In this document: positions 37,330 to 47,154 of the stretch, one piece after another
How the letters are laid out: each line of letters starts with the position of its first letter
Numbering within the stretch: the first letter of the stretch is position 1
Source: Gracilibacillus halotolerans
GTDB lineage: Bacteria; Bacillota; Bacilli; Bacillales; Amphibacillaceae
Length of the DNA: 64,000 nt
Direction: 5' to 3'
NCBI RefSeq assembly: GCF_014206945.1
Contig: NZ_JACHON010000007.1
Span: 18,851 to 82,850 of the forward strand
Position numbers and translations under genes: made by a program
Notes under the pieces: model-generated
The model's database searches: none
The model's input: only the letters and a program-made list of their open reading frames with translations
What the model was told of the DNA's origin: nothing

Positions 37330-37358
37330 TTGACATAATTCGCTTTTTCCGCTATTCT
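37330..37358 (+). promoter_or_regulatory. SigA promoter of the terC leader
   Basis: TTGACA, 17 bases, TATTCT; transcription should begin just before the riboswitch. Confidence 0.8.
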
Positions 37359-37370
37359 TAATAAGTATTA

Positions 37371-37487
37371 TAAAGGGGAGTAGCTGTACAATTGGTGTCG
37401 TCATTACGAGAGAAAATCTCCGGCATCATTGGCAACTCTACGTTGTTAGCGAGACCTTTACCACTATTGGTAGAGGTCTCTTTTTTA
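37371..37487 (+). ncRNA. yybP-ykoY manganese riboswitch
   Basis: The conserved blocks are present in order: AAAGGGGAGTAGC, a middle stem, TCTCCGGCATCATTGG, and GCGAGACCTTTACC. The 3' end of the aptamer overlaps a terminator, GAGACCTTTACC paired with GGTAGAGGTCTC over 12 bases, followed by six T. Mn2+ should stabilise the aptamer, free the strand from the terminator and turn on the TerC-type exporter downstream. Confidence 0.94.
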
Positions 37488-37495
37488 TTTGGGGC

Positions 37496-37528
37496 GAATA
37501 CCAAGGTGGACTGGTATTCGTTTTTTTG
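37496..37528 (+). terminator. Second intrinsic terminator in the terC leader
   Basis: GAATACCA and TGGTATTC form a perfect eight-base stem with an eight-base loop, then G and seven T. It lies only 9 bases after the riboswitch terminator and before the terC start, so read-through must pass two terminators. Confidence 0.8.
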
Positions 37529-37654
37529 TTATTTGGATAAATTTCTAGTCAATGAATTTGTTGTGCTATGAATATTGATTCAACAGCGAAAAATAGATTT
37601 CGAATACTAGTAACGATAATGATAATGATAGGAAAGAGAAAGGGGCTAGGGAAT

Positions 37655-38419
37655 TTGGAGTGGAGTCTTGTATTAGAATATAGTTGGACATTATTAATAT
37701 TAATTGGTTTAGAAGGTATTTTATCTGCGGATAATGCGTTAGTACTAGCAGTAATGGCGAAACACCTACCGGATAAGGAAAAGAATCGAGCAATTAGCTA
37801 TGGTATTATGCTTGCTTTCTTATTCCGTTTTCTAGCGTTATTTGCTATTTCATTCCTCGTTGGAGTATGGCAAGTACAAGCAATTGGAGCAGCTTACTTA
37901 ATTTATTTAGGATTGAAGCACCTCTATGACAAATTTATTAAGAAAAAGCAAGAAGACGGAACAAATCTAAAAGGTGGAGACAGCTTTTGGGGAACAGTTG
38001 GTAAAATTGCAATTGCTGACTTAGCGTTTGCGATTGATTCTATCTTAGCTGCAGTGACACTTGCTGTTACATTGACACCAACAGGCCTTGGAAATTTCGG
38101 TGGAATGGATGTTGGTCAGTTTGTCATTGTCGTCCTTGGAGGAATTGCTGGATTAATATTAATTAAGTTCGCGGCAACATGGTTTACTAAATTACTTGTT
38201 CAAAGACCAGGACTTGAAACGACGGCATACTTAATTGTTATGTGGGTAGGAGTAAAATTAGCTGTTATTACGCTAGGACACCCTAACCTACAACTTATTG
38301 ATGAACAATTTCCACATAGTACAGCATGGAAACTAATTTTCTGGACAATCTTGTTAGTCCTAGCTGTTGGTGGATGGTTCTTATCCGGAAAAACTGCTAA
38401 AAAAGCAGAAACACTATAA
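37655..38419 (+). CDS. ykoY: TerC family manganese exporter (YkoY-like)
   Basis: A 254-residue TerC-family membrane protein with about seven helices. The metal-binding motifs are LEGILSADNALVLA in the first half and DLAFAIDSILAA in the second. Family members export Mn2+, also to metallate exoenzymes. The start is TTG at 37655 with AAGGGG about 9 bases upstream; this gives 254 residues, which I recall as the length of B. subtilis YkoY. An ATG at 37568 is in frame but lacks a site. The manganese riboswitch upstream confirms the role. Confidence 0.92.
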   Translation: MEWSLVLEYSWTLLILIGLEGILSADNALVLAVMAKHLPDKEKNRAISYGIMLAFLFRFLALFAISFLVGVWQVQAIGAAYLIYLGLKHLYDKFIKKKQEDGTNLKGGDSFWGTVGKIAIADLAFAIDSILAAVTLAVTLTPTGLGNFGGMDVGQFVIVVLGGIAGLILIKFAATWFTKLLVQRPGLETTAYLIVMWVGVKLAVITLGHPNLQLIDEQFPHSTAWKLIFWTILLVLAVGGWFLSGKTAKKAETL

Positions 38420-38432
38420 TAAGCAGGTTAAT

Positions 38433-38477
38433 AATCCGAACTTATAGGAATGATTACTTCCTTTAGTTCGGATTTTT
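38433..38477 (+). terminator. Terminator after terC
   Basis: AATCCGAACT and AGTTCGGATT form a ten-base perfect stem; inside, GGAATGATTACTTCC adds a smaller hairpin. Three more T follow. Confidence 0.85.
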
Positions 38478-38563
38478 GTATTTATTGAATAGTATATAGT
38501 TGGTTTCAATATATATTAATAAGGAAAAGGGTAAAGTTAACAGAAATGGAGTAAGCTGAATGA

Positions 38564-38592
38564 TTGACTTCTCCACGCAAGGATAGTACTAT
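38564..38592 (+). promoter_or_regulatory. SigA promoter of tcyP
   Basis: TTGACT, 17 bases, TACTAT, about 40 bases before the tcyP start. Confidence 0.75.
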
Positions 38593-38630
38593 ATTCAAGT
38601 ATTCTTATCGGATTAAAGGGAGGTTTACAA

Positions 38631-40025
38631 ATGGATAATTTTCTTGTTCTTATAAATATTATTGTTTTATTTCTTTTTATTGGTGTTTTGTTCTATATGC
38701 AACGTAAGCATTTCTCATTTAGTAAGCGAGTATTCGTTGGGCTAGGATTAGGTATTCTTTTAGGTGCCTTGCTCCAAATCATTTATTCTGTTGATTCCCA
38801 AATAGTTACGAACACGACGGATTGGTATAATATCGTCGGTCGAGGTTACATTCGACTATTAATGGTTATCGTTATCCCACTAGTAATGGTTTCCATTATT
38901 CAGTCTATTATTAATTTAGAAAAATCAACGGATCTAGGGAAAATGTCCGCATGGATTATTGGAATATTAATTGTTACGACAATGATTGCAGCAGGGATTG
39001 GAGTTGCAAGTGCTTCTATCTTTAATTTAGATGCTTCACAAATTGAGATGGGTGAGGCGGAAGAGCAACGTGGACTAGACTTAGAAGAGCGTCTAGGAAC
39101 TGTTGAAGGATTATCTACTCCACAAAAAATTCTTGAGTTTATTCCATCAAATATCTTTTTAGATATGACTGGCGAACGTGCAACCTCTGTTATAGCAGTA
39201 GTTGTCTTCTCCATATTAATAGGTATTGCTTTATTAGGTGTGAGAAGAAAACAGCCAGAACAAGCGGAAAAATTTGTTGAAATCGTGAATGCTTTTTATG
39301 CGGTAATTATGAGATTAGTAACGATTATTTTACGATTAGCTCCATATGGTATTCTTGCGCTAATGGCCAATACAGTTGCCCAAACGAACGTAGCGGGAAT
39401 CATCGAGCTTGGAAAATTCGTAGGTGCATCGTATGTAGCTCTTCTTGTTATGTTTGTTCTACACTTAGTATTTTTAGCAGTATCTGGACTAAATCCTTTT
39501 CTTTATGTTAGAAAAGCATTGCCAGTACTAAGTTTTGCGTTTACTTCTCGTTCAAGCGCGGGGACGATTCCATTAACCATTCAAGTACAGCGTGAAAATC
39601 TTGGAGTTCATAGTGGAACAGCAAATATGGCAGCTTCATTCGGAGCAACAATGGGGCAAAATGGATGTGCGGGAATCTATCCTGCAATGCTCGCAGTTAT
39701 GATTGCACCAAGCCAAGGTATCGATCCATTATCACTAGGATTTTTAATTCCACTAATCTTAATTATTGGGATAAGTTCATTTGGAGTTGCTGGAGTAGGT
39801 GGGGGAGCAACATTTGCCGCTCTAATCGTTTTATCTTCGATGAACCTTCCAGTTGCTTTGGCAGGTATCTTGATTACTGTTGAACCACTAATCGATATGG
39901 GTCGAACAGCATTAAATGTGAATGGCTCAATTTTATCTGGTGTATTAACGTCTAAGAAAATGAAAAATTTAAATACAGAGAAATATAACGATAAAAAATT
40001 AGTCAACACAGATGTAAATATCTAA
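38631..40025 (+). CDS. tcyP: L-cystine symporter TcyP
   Basis: A 464-residue sodium or proton symporter of the dicarboxylate/amino acid:cation family, cystine branch (YhcL/TcyP). Signatures are SFAFTSRSSAGTIPLTIQVQ (the serine-rich hairpin) and FGATMGQNGCAGIYPAMLAV, plus GVAGVGGGATFAALIVLSSM. About eight helices plus two re-entrant loops are expected. GGGAGG is 8 bases before the ATG. Single gene with its own promoter and terminator; cystine uptake complements the SAM-controlled sulfur gene metY. Confidence 0.9.
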   Translation: MDNFLVLINIIVLFLFIGVLFYMQRKHFSFSKRVFVGLGLGILLGALLQIIYSVDSQIVTNTTDWYNIVGRGYIRLLMVIVIPLVMVSIIQSIINLEKSTDLGKMSAWIIGILIVTTMIAAGIGVASASIFNLDASQIEMGEAEEQRGLDLEERLGTVEGLSTPQKILEFIPSNIFLDMTGERATSVIAVVVFSILIGIALLGVRRKQPEQAEKFVEIVNAFYAVIMRLVTIILRLAPYGILALMANTVAQTNVAGIIELGKFVGASYVALLVMFVLHLVFLAVSGLNPFLYVRKALPVLSFAFTSRSSAGTIPLTIQVQRENLGVHSGTANMAASFGATMGQNGCAGIYPAMLAVMIAPSQGIDPLSLGFLIPLILIIGISSFGVAGVGGGATFAALIVLSSMNLPVALAGILITVEPLIDMGRTALNVNGSILSGVLTSKKMKNLNTEKYNDKKLVNTDVNI

Positions 40026-40032
40026 TTAGAGC

Positions 40033-40069
40033 AAAACAACCTGCAGTATCCTTTGCAGGTTGTTTTTTG
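40033..40069 (+). terminator. Terminator of tcyP
   Basis: AAAACAACCTGCA and TGCAGGTTGTTTT form a 13-base stem with an eight-base loop and extra T. Tandem array B begins within 3 bases of it. Confidence 0.9.
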
Positions 40070-40070
40070 T

Positions 40071-40251
40071 CTTGATAGACCAACCTCACTCTAGATAGAA
40101 GTCTCTCGACTCTTGATAGACCAACCTCACTCTAGATAGAAGCCGCTTGACTCTCGATAGACCAACCTCACTCTAGATAGAAGCCGCTCGACTCTCGATA
40201 GACCAATTCCACTCCAGATAGATCCCGCTCAACCTGGATAGATCCCCTAAC
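40071..40251 (+). repeat. 41-bp tandem array B (about four and a half units)
   Basis: Alternating half-units such as CTCTCGATAGACCAACCT (18) and CACTCTAGATAGAAGCCGCT (23 in full) repeat every 41 bases; the last units diverge (GATAGATCCC). The core is (T/C)(T/C/A)GATAGA. Same period and core as the other arrays but a different dialect. No credible gene inside. Confidence 0.85.
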
Positions 40252-40369
40252 AGACGCTAAGATTATTAAAACTCCTTCACATAATGTCAGTTTCAACCTT
40301 TTTTCTTTTCAATTTGGATAGAATAAAGTAGCATAAACTAGTAAGTAACGCTAGAAGGGAGTTTTAAAC

Positions 40370-41605
40370 ATGCAGGAAAATTTACAAAAACATGCCGAGC
40401 TAGCTTTAAAGGTAGGAGTTAATTTACAAGAAGGTCAAGGACTACTAATTAATGCTCCAGTAGAAGCTGCCGCATTTGTACGTATTGTAACAAAGAAAGC
40501 ATATGAGTTAGGCGCAAAGAATGTACATATCGAATGGAAAGATGATGAACTCACGTTATTAAAAATGGAAAATGCACCTATGGAAGTACTAGAGGTATTT
40601 CCAGAATGGCGCAAGAATGCATTAATAAGTATGGCTAAAGACGGTTACGCGATTTTAAGTATCTATGGAGAAAATCCTGATTTACTAAACGGGGTTCAAC
40701 CAGAGAAAGTTTCCGCTGTCACGAAAGCTAGCTCTACTGCACTGAAAGACTATCGTAATTATATGATGAACGACCTTGCACGTTGGTCTATTATTGGTTA
40801 CCCAACTTCTGGATGGGCAGAAAAAGTTTACCCTGAATTGTCTGAAGAAGAAGCTGTAAATGCACTCTGGCAAGAAATTTTCCGTATTTCTAGAACAGAT
40901 AAAGACAACCCAGTAGAAGAGTGGAAACAGCATAATGAACGTTTACGCCAAGCGCGTGAATATTTAAATAAGAAAAGCTATACAAAATTACATTATAAAG
41001 CAGAAGGCACAGATTTAACAATTGAACTACCAAAGGGACATATTTGGCATGGTGGTGCAGCTGTTGCAGCAGACGGTGTAACATTCAATCCAAATATACC
41101 AACTGAGGAAGTCTTTACAATGCCACATAAGTACGGTGTGAATGGTACCGTAGCAAGCACGATGCCATTAAGCTTCCAAGGTCAGTTAATTGAAGATTTT
41201 ACCCTTACATTTAAGGATGGGAAAGTAGTCGAATATACATGCGGAAAAGGCGAAGAAGCATTGAAGCAACTTCTTAATGCGGATAATGATGGTGCGGCAC
41301 GTTTAGGTGAAGTAGCACTTGTTCCCCATGAGTCGCCTGTTTCTCAATCAGGAAAAGTTTTCTATAATACATTATTTGATGAAAATGCATCCTGTCATTT
41401 AGCCTTAGGTAAGGCGTATCCGACGAATATAGAAAATGGATCTGAAATGAACGAGGAACAAATGGATAAGCACGGTGTTAATGATAGTATTGTTCACGAA
41501 GATTTTATGATTGGTTCAGCTGATATGAACATTGACGGTATTATGGAGGATGGTACGAGTGAACCGATTTTCCGTAATGGCGCATGGGCGATTGACTTTG
41601 ATTAA
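40370..41605 (+). CDS. ampS: M29 family aminopeptidase (copy 2)
   Basis: A 411-residue M29 metallo-aminopeptidase clearly paralogous to copy 1 at 29.2 kb: both keep NLQENQ/NLQEGQ, AYELGAKNVHI, PKGHIW, PTEEVFT-PHKYGV, ENASCH-ALGKAYPTN and the C-terminal metal segment MIGSADMNIDG. GGGAG lies about 9 bases before the ATG. It is a single gene with its own terminator; the two copies may differ in substrate or expression. Confidence 0.92.
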   Translation: MQENLQKHAELALKVGVNLQEGQGLLINAPVEAAAFVRIVTKKAYELGAKNVHIEWKDDELTLLKMENAPMEVLEVFPEWRKNALISMAKDGYAILSIYGENPDLLNGVQPEKVSAVTKASSTALKDYRNYMMNDLARWSIIGYPTSGWAEKVYPELSEEEAVNALWQEIFRISRTDKDNPVEEWKQHNERLRQAREYLNKKSYTKLHYKAEGTDLTIELPKGHIWHGGAAVAADGVTFNPNIPTEEVFTMPHKYGVNGTVASTMPLSFQGQLIEDFTLTFKDGKVVEYTCGKGEEALKQLLNADNDGAARLGEVALVPHESPVSQSGKVFYNTLFDENASCHLALGKAYPTNIENGSEMNEEQMDKHGVNDSIVHEDFMIGSADMNIDGIMEDGTSEPIFRNGAWAIDFD

Positions 41606-41622
41606 AACTTTATAAAAAGCAC

Positions 41623-41665
41623 AAAAGGGCATACCAGCAGATAAAACCTTGGTATGTCCTTTTCC
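41623..41665 (+). terminator. Terminator after ampS copy 2
   Basis: AAAAGGGCATACCA pairs with TGGTATGTCCTTTT over 14 bases (one wobble); the A/T flanks let it also serve the convergent gene. Confidence 0.85.
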
Positions 41666-41677
41666 TATTATCGATTA

Positions 41678-42070
41678 TTATTTTAACTTTCTTTTATAAA
41701 CATATTCGGTAATGGGAAGTGTTATAAACGTTAAACCTACGACAATTAACAATGGATAATTTTCCATCTCACTTAAATTAGAAACACCTTCTGATATAAA
41801 AAGTGTTAATCCCGCTAAAATCATGAGTATAAAATAACTTGCTTTCGTGCTTTTCGCTTCGATTGATTTTTCTTTTTCGTCTTCTGCCTTACCACCATGA
41901 TGGTTACCCCAATTAAGATAATTAAAGAAATAAGACACGATGATAAAGCTAAATAGTATCCCTGCACCATCTATTTCTCCATATCTAAAAAATTTATAAA
42001 GTGAAAAACCAGCTATACTAACAAAGACAATAAAAATAATTATGGGCACCCAATTTTCAAGCTTTTTCAA
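41678..42070 (-). CDS. Hypothetical four-helix membrane protein
   Basis: A 130-residue protein with four hydrophobic segments (about 8-26, 37-52, 79-95, 106-122) and a charged His-containing loop (GNHHGGKAEDEKEKS) between the second and third. GGGAAG precedes the ATG. Single gene, convergent with ampS. Family not recognised. Confidence 0.65.
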   Translation of the reverse strand: MKKLENWVPIIIFIVFVSIAGFSLYKFFRYGEIDGAGILFSFIIVSYFFNYLNWGNHHGGKAEDEKEKSIEAKSTKASYFILMILAGLTLFISEGVSNLSEMENYPLLIVVGLTFITLPITEYVYKRKLK

Positions 42071-42299
42071 ATCCCTCTTCCCTTCCTATGCGAACCATCC
42101 CCGATTGCAATCTCTATATACCTAAATTAATAGAAAACAAATGTACTGTCAATAACCGATGCTGCTACGGTTGATAAAATACCCTTCAAAAAATATGCTC
42201 AAAAGTGTTGGATTATATGGTATATTTTAGAAGATGGAAAGAATGAATAAAAGTAATGTAAAGAAGCTGTGCTTTATAAACGAAAGTAAGGAGGTTACT

Positions 42300-45200
42300 A
42301 TGGAGAAAAAATATACGCAAGCGGAACGTAAGAAAATATTTGAAGAAGAACTTGTGAAGATGTATCAACATAAGTATCTTACCGACCAGCAAGCGAAAGC
42401 AATTCAACGAATGTACGAGACGTATTCCACATCGGTCTATGGTTCTTTAGAAAATGAAGAGAAACCAATCCCTTCTATGTCAGAAAAAGATGTGTCACTG
42501 AAAACAAAAGAGGAACCAGTAACGACATCACTAGAGTCTGAAAATATAAACCAACCAACTACACCATCGATATCTCAGCAGCAGGTTACCAAGCAACAAA
42601 TCGAAAAACCTAAGAAACCGGAAAAGTCTCCGGAAAAATTACGAGAAAGAAATATTACATGGGCCCTCATGATTGGCGTTATTATGATCCTCATAAGTGG
42701 ATTAGTAGTGGCGACTTCAAACTGGGACAACATGACAGCTCTCGCAAAAACGTTATCGATCGGTTTGGTGGCAGGTTTCTTTTTTGTAACAAGCTATATT
42801 GCAGGACGATTCTTAAAAATTGAAAAAACTGCATTTGCTTTTCTAGTATTAGGAAGCTTATTCCTCCCCATTGTAGTCGTTAGTATCGGCTTTTATCAAT
42901 TATTAGGCCAATGGTTATCTATTGAAGGTGAAGGTAAATATCTCTTAGGATTAATTACCGCTATTATTTGTTTACCATTATACATACGAAATGCAATCAA
43001 ACATCAAAACAAATTGTTTGTATGGCTCTCTTATTTAACGTCGACAATTGCAGTTGGATTTCTTCTCGCTGCCTTTTATCCACCAATTGACGTTTTTTAC
43101 TTAGGGATTATGCTATACAATGGCTTGTTATTATTCGCCTATCATAAATATCAAAACAGAGAAAAATACGCTTTATTTACGAAACAACTCCCGATTTTTG
43201 CGCAAACGAATTTGATTATAAGTACATTGCTTATGTTGATCGTCTTTGAAAATGCTCTACTTTACAGTTTTAACCTATTACTAACGGCAGTTATCTATTT
43301 GTCGATGATATTTGTTTATCAGTCGAGAAACTATCATTTTGTTTTTACTCTATTATTTGTGTATGGTGTATATCAATTAGTAGAGAATAGCTTCTTACAA
43401 TCGGTAGATTTCATACTGTACGCGATTATCGGATTCGTTTATTTAGGCTTGCAATTTTATTTTAAAGATCATTCCTTTTTACAAAAGGCTTTCCAAGTGA
43501 CGAGTGCTATTATTTCATTCTTAGCGTTTATTTATATTAGTATTCAGGGAATCATACTTCGAGCAGATGAACCGACAATTACGATGTTTATTGCTTATTT
43601 AGTTATCGCTGGAAACTTCTTATATTTAGCAGATAAGACGAAGCATCATTTATTTCGAGTTTTATCTCCGTTGTTTATACTAGTCGCTGGCTTGCAGAGC
43701 TGGAGGATTTTTCATGCTGAATGGGGTGTCAGCACCGATTTTTTTGAAATTTATTTATTCGGCATCGGTCTTGTTATGTTTTATTATATTTACTATAAAC
43801 AGGCGACAAAATGGTTCCGAACAATTAAAACAACTGGATTTATTATTTCATTAGTAACGATGTCAGGGGCGCTATTTTTTACGATGGTTCAGTTTGAATG
43901 GTTGGTTCTATCCTTCCTACTCTTACTGAGCTGTTGGACGATGTACTTGATACATACAAAAACGAACAGCCAATTTTCACTATGGGTATTGAATGCAGCA
44001 CTGGCTGGTTCTCTTCTTTCGTTATATGACGTGCTGAGTGATTCTAGCGCAATATATGGAGAGATCTTCAAATACCCTTTCCATTTTGCGCTCATTGGGT
44101 CCGGGATGCTTCTTATAAGCTATTTATGGAGAAGAAAACGAACGAGCGGTACATTTTCTACTAGTGCCTTTGCAATTGGGCAGCTAGTGTATTCGATTGG
44201 ATTGCTGCTATTATTTGTCACCTATTTCACAGATAACCCGCTTCACAGCAAATACATTGCACCTATCCTGTTAATAGGAAGTATCGTCGTGTACATTCTC
44301 TTAACAAGGAAAACGAAGGTAAACCTTCTATATGGGTTAGTAGCTTTTATGACAATTTGTCTCTATCATTCCTTCGTAGTAACATTTGAAATATATGATT
44401 ATGCAGCATATACGTATTATGCGTTGCTAACACCAGTTATCTTATTAGCAATCTATGAAACAATCGGAAGAAAATATCAGGCAATTCAGCCGTATTATTT
44501 CTGGCTAAGTCATATTGTACTTCCATACTTTTCTTTGTATACGTATATTGCTTATCATTTTGGAGGAGATAATGTAGCTATTTTCCCTTATGTATTATTG
44601 CTTCCACTGATCATATATGGTTACAGTGCAATGATTGTAAAAGTAGAATGGGCGAAAAAAGTATTCCTTTATGCATCGTTCTTAACTATCCCATTGTTGT
44701 TAGATGTAATCCTAGATTATCATCAATTAGATGCGTTACACACTTTTAGCAATATACTGAATGCTACATCGATTATCCTTTTAATCGTGTGGTTCGTGCT
44801 ACCTAAAGAGTGGAAAAATAGAATCGATTTTTACTTGATTCCATTTATACTCTTTACAATCATTAATTTAAATGCTGGTGCGTCATTTGCATTATTTATC
44901 GCTATCTCAATTTTATTTACAGTCATCACGTTAGTTTTACTACATCGCCGGAAATGGGATTACTTCAATTTCATTCCGCTAATAGTAAGCTTTTATTTTT
45001 GGAGTGATGCACCATATGCAGAAGAAGTTATTGTAAGTATTTTAATAAGTATTTCTTTGTTATTAATGGTAGTAGGTCGCTGGAAGTATACGCATTTGCT
45101 AACGAATCCAGAGAAGATAGAGAAAACGAGCGTTGACATGTATTCCATCTTCTCATTATTTTATATTTTCTACACTTGGATTGTAGCAAGTTCGATCCAG

Positions 45201-45845
45201 CACGATTACTTTATAATCGATTTATTAATAGATATATCTGCTCCAGTATTATTAACGTTACTATTGAGTCAACAAATCCACCGTGTCCAATTACTTGTAG
45301 TGCAACGTTTGTTTAAGACGTTGGCTTTACTAAGCAGTCTTATCATTTATTACACATTAATCGGTAACTTTAACATTCCAACGTTATTAGAAGCAGAATT
45401 TAATGTGTTACCTTTGTTGATCATTACAATCCTTCTTTCTAAAAAGGTATGGAGTCATCATAAAAAAGTAATGAAACAGATTCAGTTGTTCATTCTATTG
45501 GTTGTAGCGGCTGTATTGGTTTCAGATGCTTTAGAAAGTAATACAATTTATGATGCAATTATCGTCGGTGTTTTATCAATCTTGTCTTTAATAGCCGGGA
45601 TGCACTATAAGATAAAATCCTATTTCTTCGTAGGTGCCGGAGTGTTGCTGCTAAATTTGATGTTACAAACGAGACCTTTTTGGGGGAATATGCCATGGTG
45701 GTTCTATCTGTTAATTGGTGGGATTACGCTAATAGGTCTTGCAAGCTTCTATGAATGGCAAAAGCAACGAATGGATCAGGAGGGGAACACACTGTTACAG
45801 GCAAGAAGGAAAAAAGTGATAAACGTATTAAAAGAATGGGATTAA
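42300..45845 (+). CDS. Very large polytopic membrane protein, unknown function
   Basis: An 1181-residue protein. The first ~110 residues are soluble and charged: a helical start (KYTQAERKKIFEEELVKMYQ, with LTDQQAKAIQRMYETY) and a disordered Pro/Glu/Lys linker. The rest is about 30 closely packed membrane helices with short loops. The layout resembles DUF2157/DUF2339-like proteins of unknown role. ATG at 42300 is chosen, with AAGGAGG 5 bases upstream; a frame opening 66 bases earlier lacks a site. It is monocistronic with a terminator. Confidence 0.75.
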   Translation: MEKKYTQAERKKIFEEELVKMYQHKYLTDQQAKAIQRMYETYSTSVYGSLENEEKPIPSMSEKDVSLKTKEEPVTTSLESENINQPTTPSISQQQVTKQQIEKPKKPEKSPEKLRERNITWALMIGVIMILISGLVVATSNWDNMTALAKTLSIGLVAGFFFVTSYIAGRFLKIEKTAFAFLVLGSLFLPIVVVSIGFYQLLGQWLSIEGEGKYLLGLITAIICLPLYIRNAIKHQNKLFVWLSYLTSTIAVGFLLAAFYPPIDVFYLGIMLYNGLLLFAYHKYQNREKYALFTKQLPIFAQTNLIISTLLMLIVFENALLYSFNLLLTAVIYLSMIFVYQSRNYHFVFTLLFVYGVYQLVENSFLQSVDFILYAIIGFVYLGLQFYFKDHSFLQKAFQVTSAIISFLAFIYISIQGIILRADEPTITMFIAYLVIAGNFLYLADKTKHHLFRVLSPLFILVAGLQSWRIFHAEWGVSTDFFEIYLFGIGLVMFYYIYYKQATKWFRTIKTTGFIISLVTMSGALFFTMVQFEWLVLSFLLLLSCWTMYLIHTKTNSQFSLWVLNAALAGSLLSLYDVLSDSSAIYGEIFKYPFHFALIGSGMLLISYLWRRKRTSGTFSTSAFAIGQLVYSIGLLLLFVTYFTDNPLHSKYIAPILLIGSIVVYILLTRKTKVNLLYGLVAFMTICLYHSFVVTFEIYDYAAYTYYALLTPVILLAIYETIGRKYQAIQPYYFWLSHIVLPYFSLYTYIAYHFGGDNVAIFPYVLLLPLIIYGYSAMIVKVEWAKKVFLYASFLTIPLLLDVILDYHQLDALHTFSNILNATSIILLIVWFVLPKEWKNRIDFYLIPFILFTIINLNAGASFALFIAISILFTVITLVLLHRRKWDYFNFIPLIVSFYFWSDAPYAEEVIVSILISISLLLMVVGRWKYTHLLTNPEKIEKTSVDMYSIFSLFYIFYTWIVASSIQHDYFIIDLLIDISAPVLLTLLLSQQIHRVQLLVVQRLFKTLALLSSLIIYYTLIGNFNIPTLLEAEFNVLPLLIITILLSKKVWSHHKKVMKQIQLFILLVVAAVLVSDALESNTIYDAIIVGVLSILSLIAGMHYKIKSYFFVGAGVLLLNLMLQTRPFWGNMPWWFYLLIGGITLIGLASFYEWQKQRMDQEGNTLLQARRKKVINVLKEWD

Positions 45846-45869
45846 CCAATTTCATTAAAAGAATTATTA

Positions 45870-45910
45870 AAGATGCCACTACTCAATCGAATGAGTATGG
45901 CATCTTTTGT
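45870..45910 (+). terminator. Terminator after the large membrane protein gene
   Basis: AAAGATGCCA and TGGCATCTTT form a ten-base stem extended inside by ACTCA/TGAGT; TTG follows. Confidence 0.8.
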
Positions 45911-46040
45911 TTGGAATTTTACAGTGATTACAACTCTTTGACAGCTTGCTAACATTCTAATAACAATATGTTTGTTCGCTTTTTACATATTTCGAAACCG
46001 GGTATGATGAAGGAAATAGGGTGAAAAGGGAGACAGATAT

Positions 46041-47063
46041 ATGCAACGAGAAGCTTATTTTGATAATGCAAAGCTATTATTCATCTTTCTTGTCGTTTTT
46101 GGTCATATTATCCAGCCGCTGAAAACGAGTATTCCATTAGCCGATGTTCTTTATCAATGGATTTATTTATTTCATATGCCTGCATTTGTTCTAGTAAGTG
46201 GATTCTTTGCTAAAGGTAGCGGGAAAAAATTGTATATTCTGAAACTAGTAAAAAGAATTCTTCTTCCATATGTAATTTTTCATATTTTCTATACAATATA
46301 TTTTTATGGTATTGGTAAAAATGGATGGGATACTTCTATTGTAGATCCTCACTGGGGATTATGGTTTTTAGTTAGCTTGTTTTGTTGGCATTTGTTACTC
46401 ATTTTATTTAAACGCTTTCCAGCAAAATGGGGTATTTTTCTGGCGTTTAGTATAGGAATAGGAATCGGCTATGTTCCTTTCATTAACGAGACCTTTAGTT
46501 TATCAAGAACGTTTGTGTTTTTCCCATTTTTCTTAATGGGTTTTTGGTTTTCTAAAGAAAAATTATTCCGCATGCAAACGATCAACAGGAAATGGATAGC
46601 GATTATCGTGCTTGTAGCAATCTTTGCAGTTAGTTATTTCACACCAACTATTCAAGCGCAGTGGCTATTCGGTTCCACCCCCTATGTGCAATTAGATGCG
46701 CCAATCTATGGAGGAATCTTTCGTACAATTTTATATAGTATCGCTATATTAATGACATTTGCTGCTTTAACATTAGTTCCGAGAACGCGATTATCGTTCA
46801 CACATCTAGGAGAACAGACGATGTATGTTTATTTACTACACGGCTTGTTTATTCAATATATCCGGCAAGCGAATCTATTACAGCTGGAACAGAATTTAGA
46901 TATTATTGGCTTAGCTGTCATTGCGGCTGCGATTGTTTGGTTCCTATCAACCAAGTGGGTAATTTCATTAACACATTGGTTAGTAGAAACAGATTATTCA
47001 CTAGGTAAGCGTCATTGGAGAACACCTGCAACGAAACGTTATAAAGAAGAAAAACTGTCTTGA
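46041..47063 (+). CDS. Acyltransferase 3 family membrane protein
   Basis: A 340-residue protein with about ten membrane helices of the acyltransferase-3 (OafA/YrhL, fucose O-acetyltransferase-like) family. The family start is seen: YFDNAKLLFIFLVVFGHIIQ with the conserved His, and FHMPAFVLVSGFFAKG. Members add acetyl or succinyl groups to wall or surface glycans. GGGAG lies 8-9 bases before the ATG. Substrate unknown. Confidence 0.88.
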   Translation: MQREAYFDNAKLLFIFLVVFGHIIQPLKTSIPLADVLYQWIYLFHMPAFVLVSGFFAKGSGKKLYILKLVKRILLPYVIFHIFYTIYFYGIGKNGWDTSIVDPHWGLWFLVSLFCWHLLLILFKRFPAKWGIFLAFSIGIGIGYVPFINETFSLSRTFVFFPFFLMGFWFSKEKLFRMQTINRKWIAIIVLVAIFAVSYFTPTIQAQWLFGSTPYVQLDAPIYGGIFRTILYSIAILMTFAALTLVPRTRLSFTHLGEQTMYVYLLHGLFIQYIRQANLLQLEQNLDIIGLAVIAAAIVWFLSTKWVISLTHWLVETDYSLGKRHWRTPATKRYKEEKLS

Positions 47064-47154
47064 ATAACATAAGTATAAAGACGTTGCTACTGGACGTGGC
47101 GTTATTAACCTTTCTACCGATTAGTATTTTTTCTTTAAAGTAATGATACAAAAC

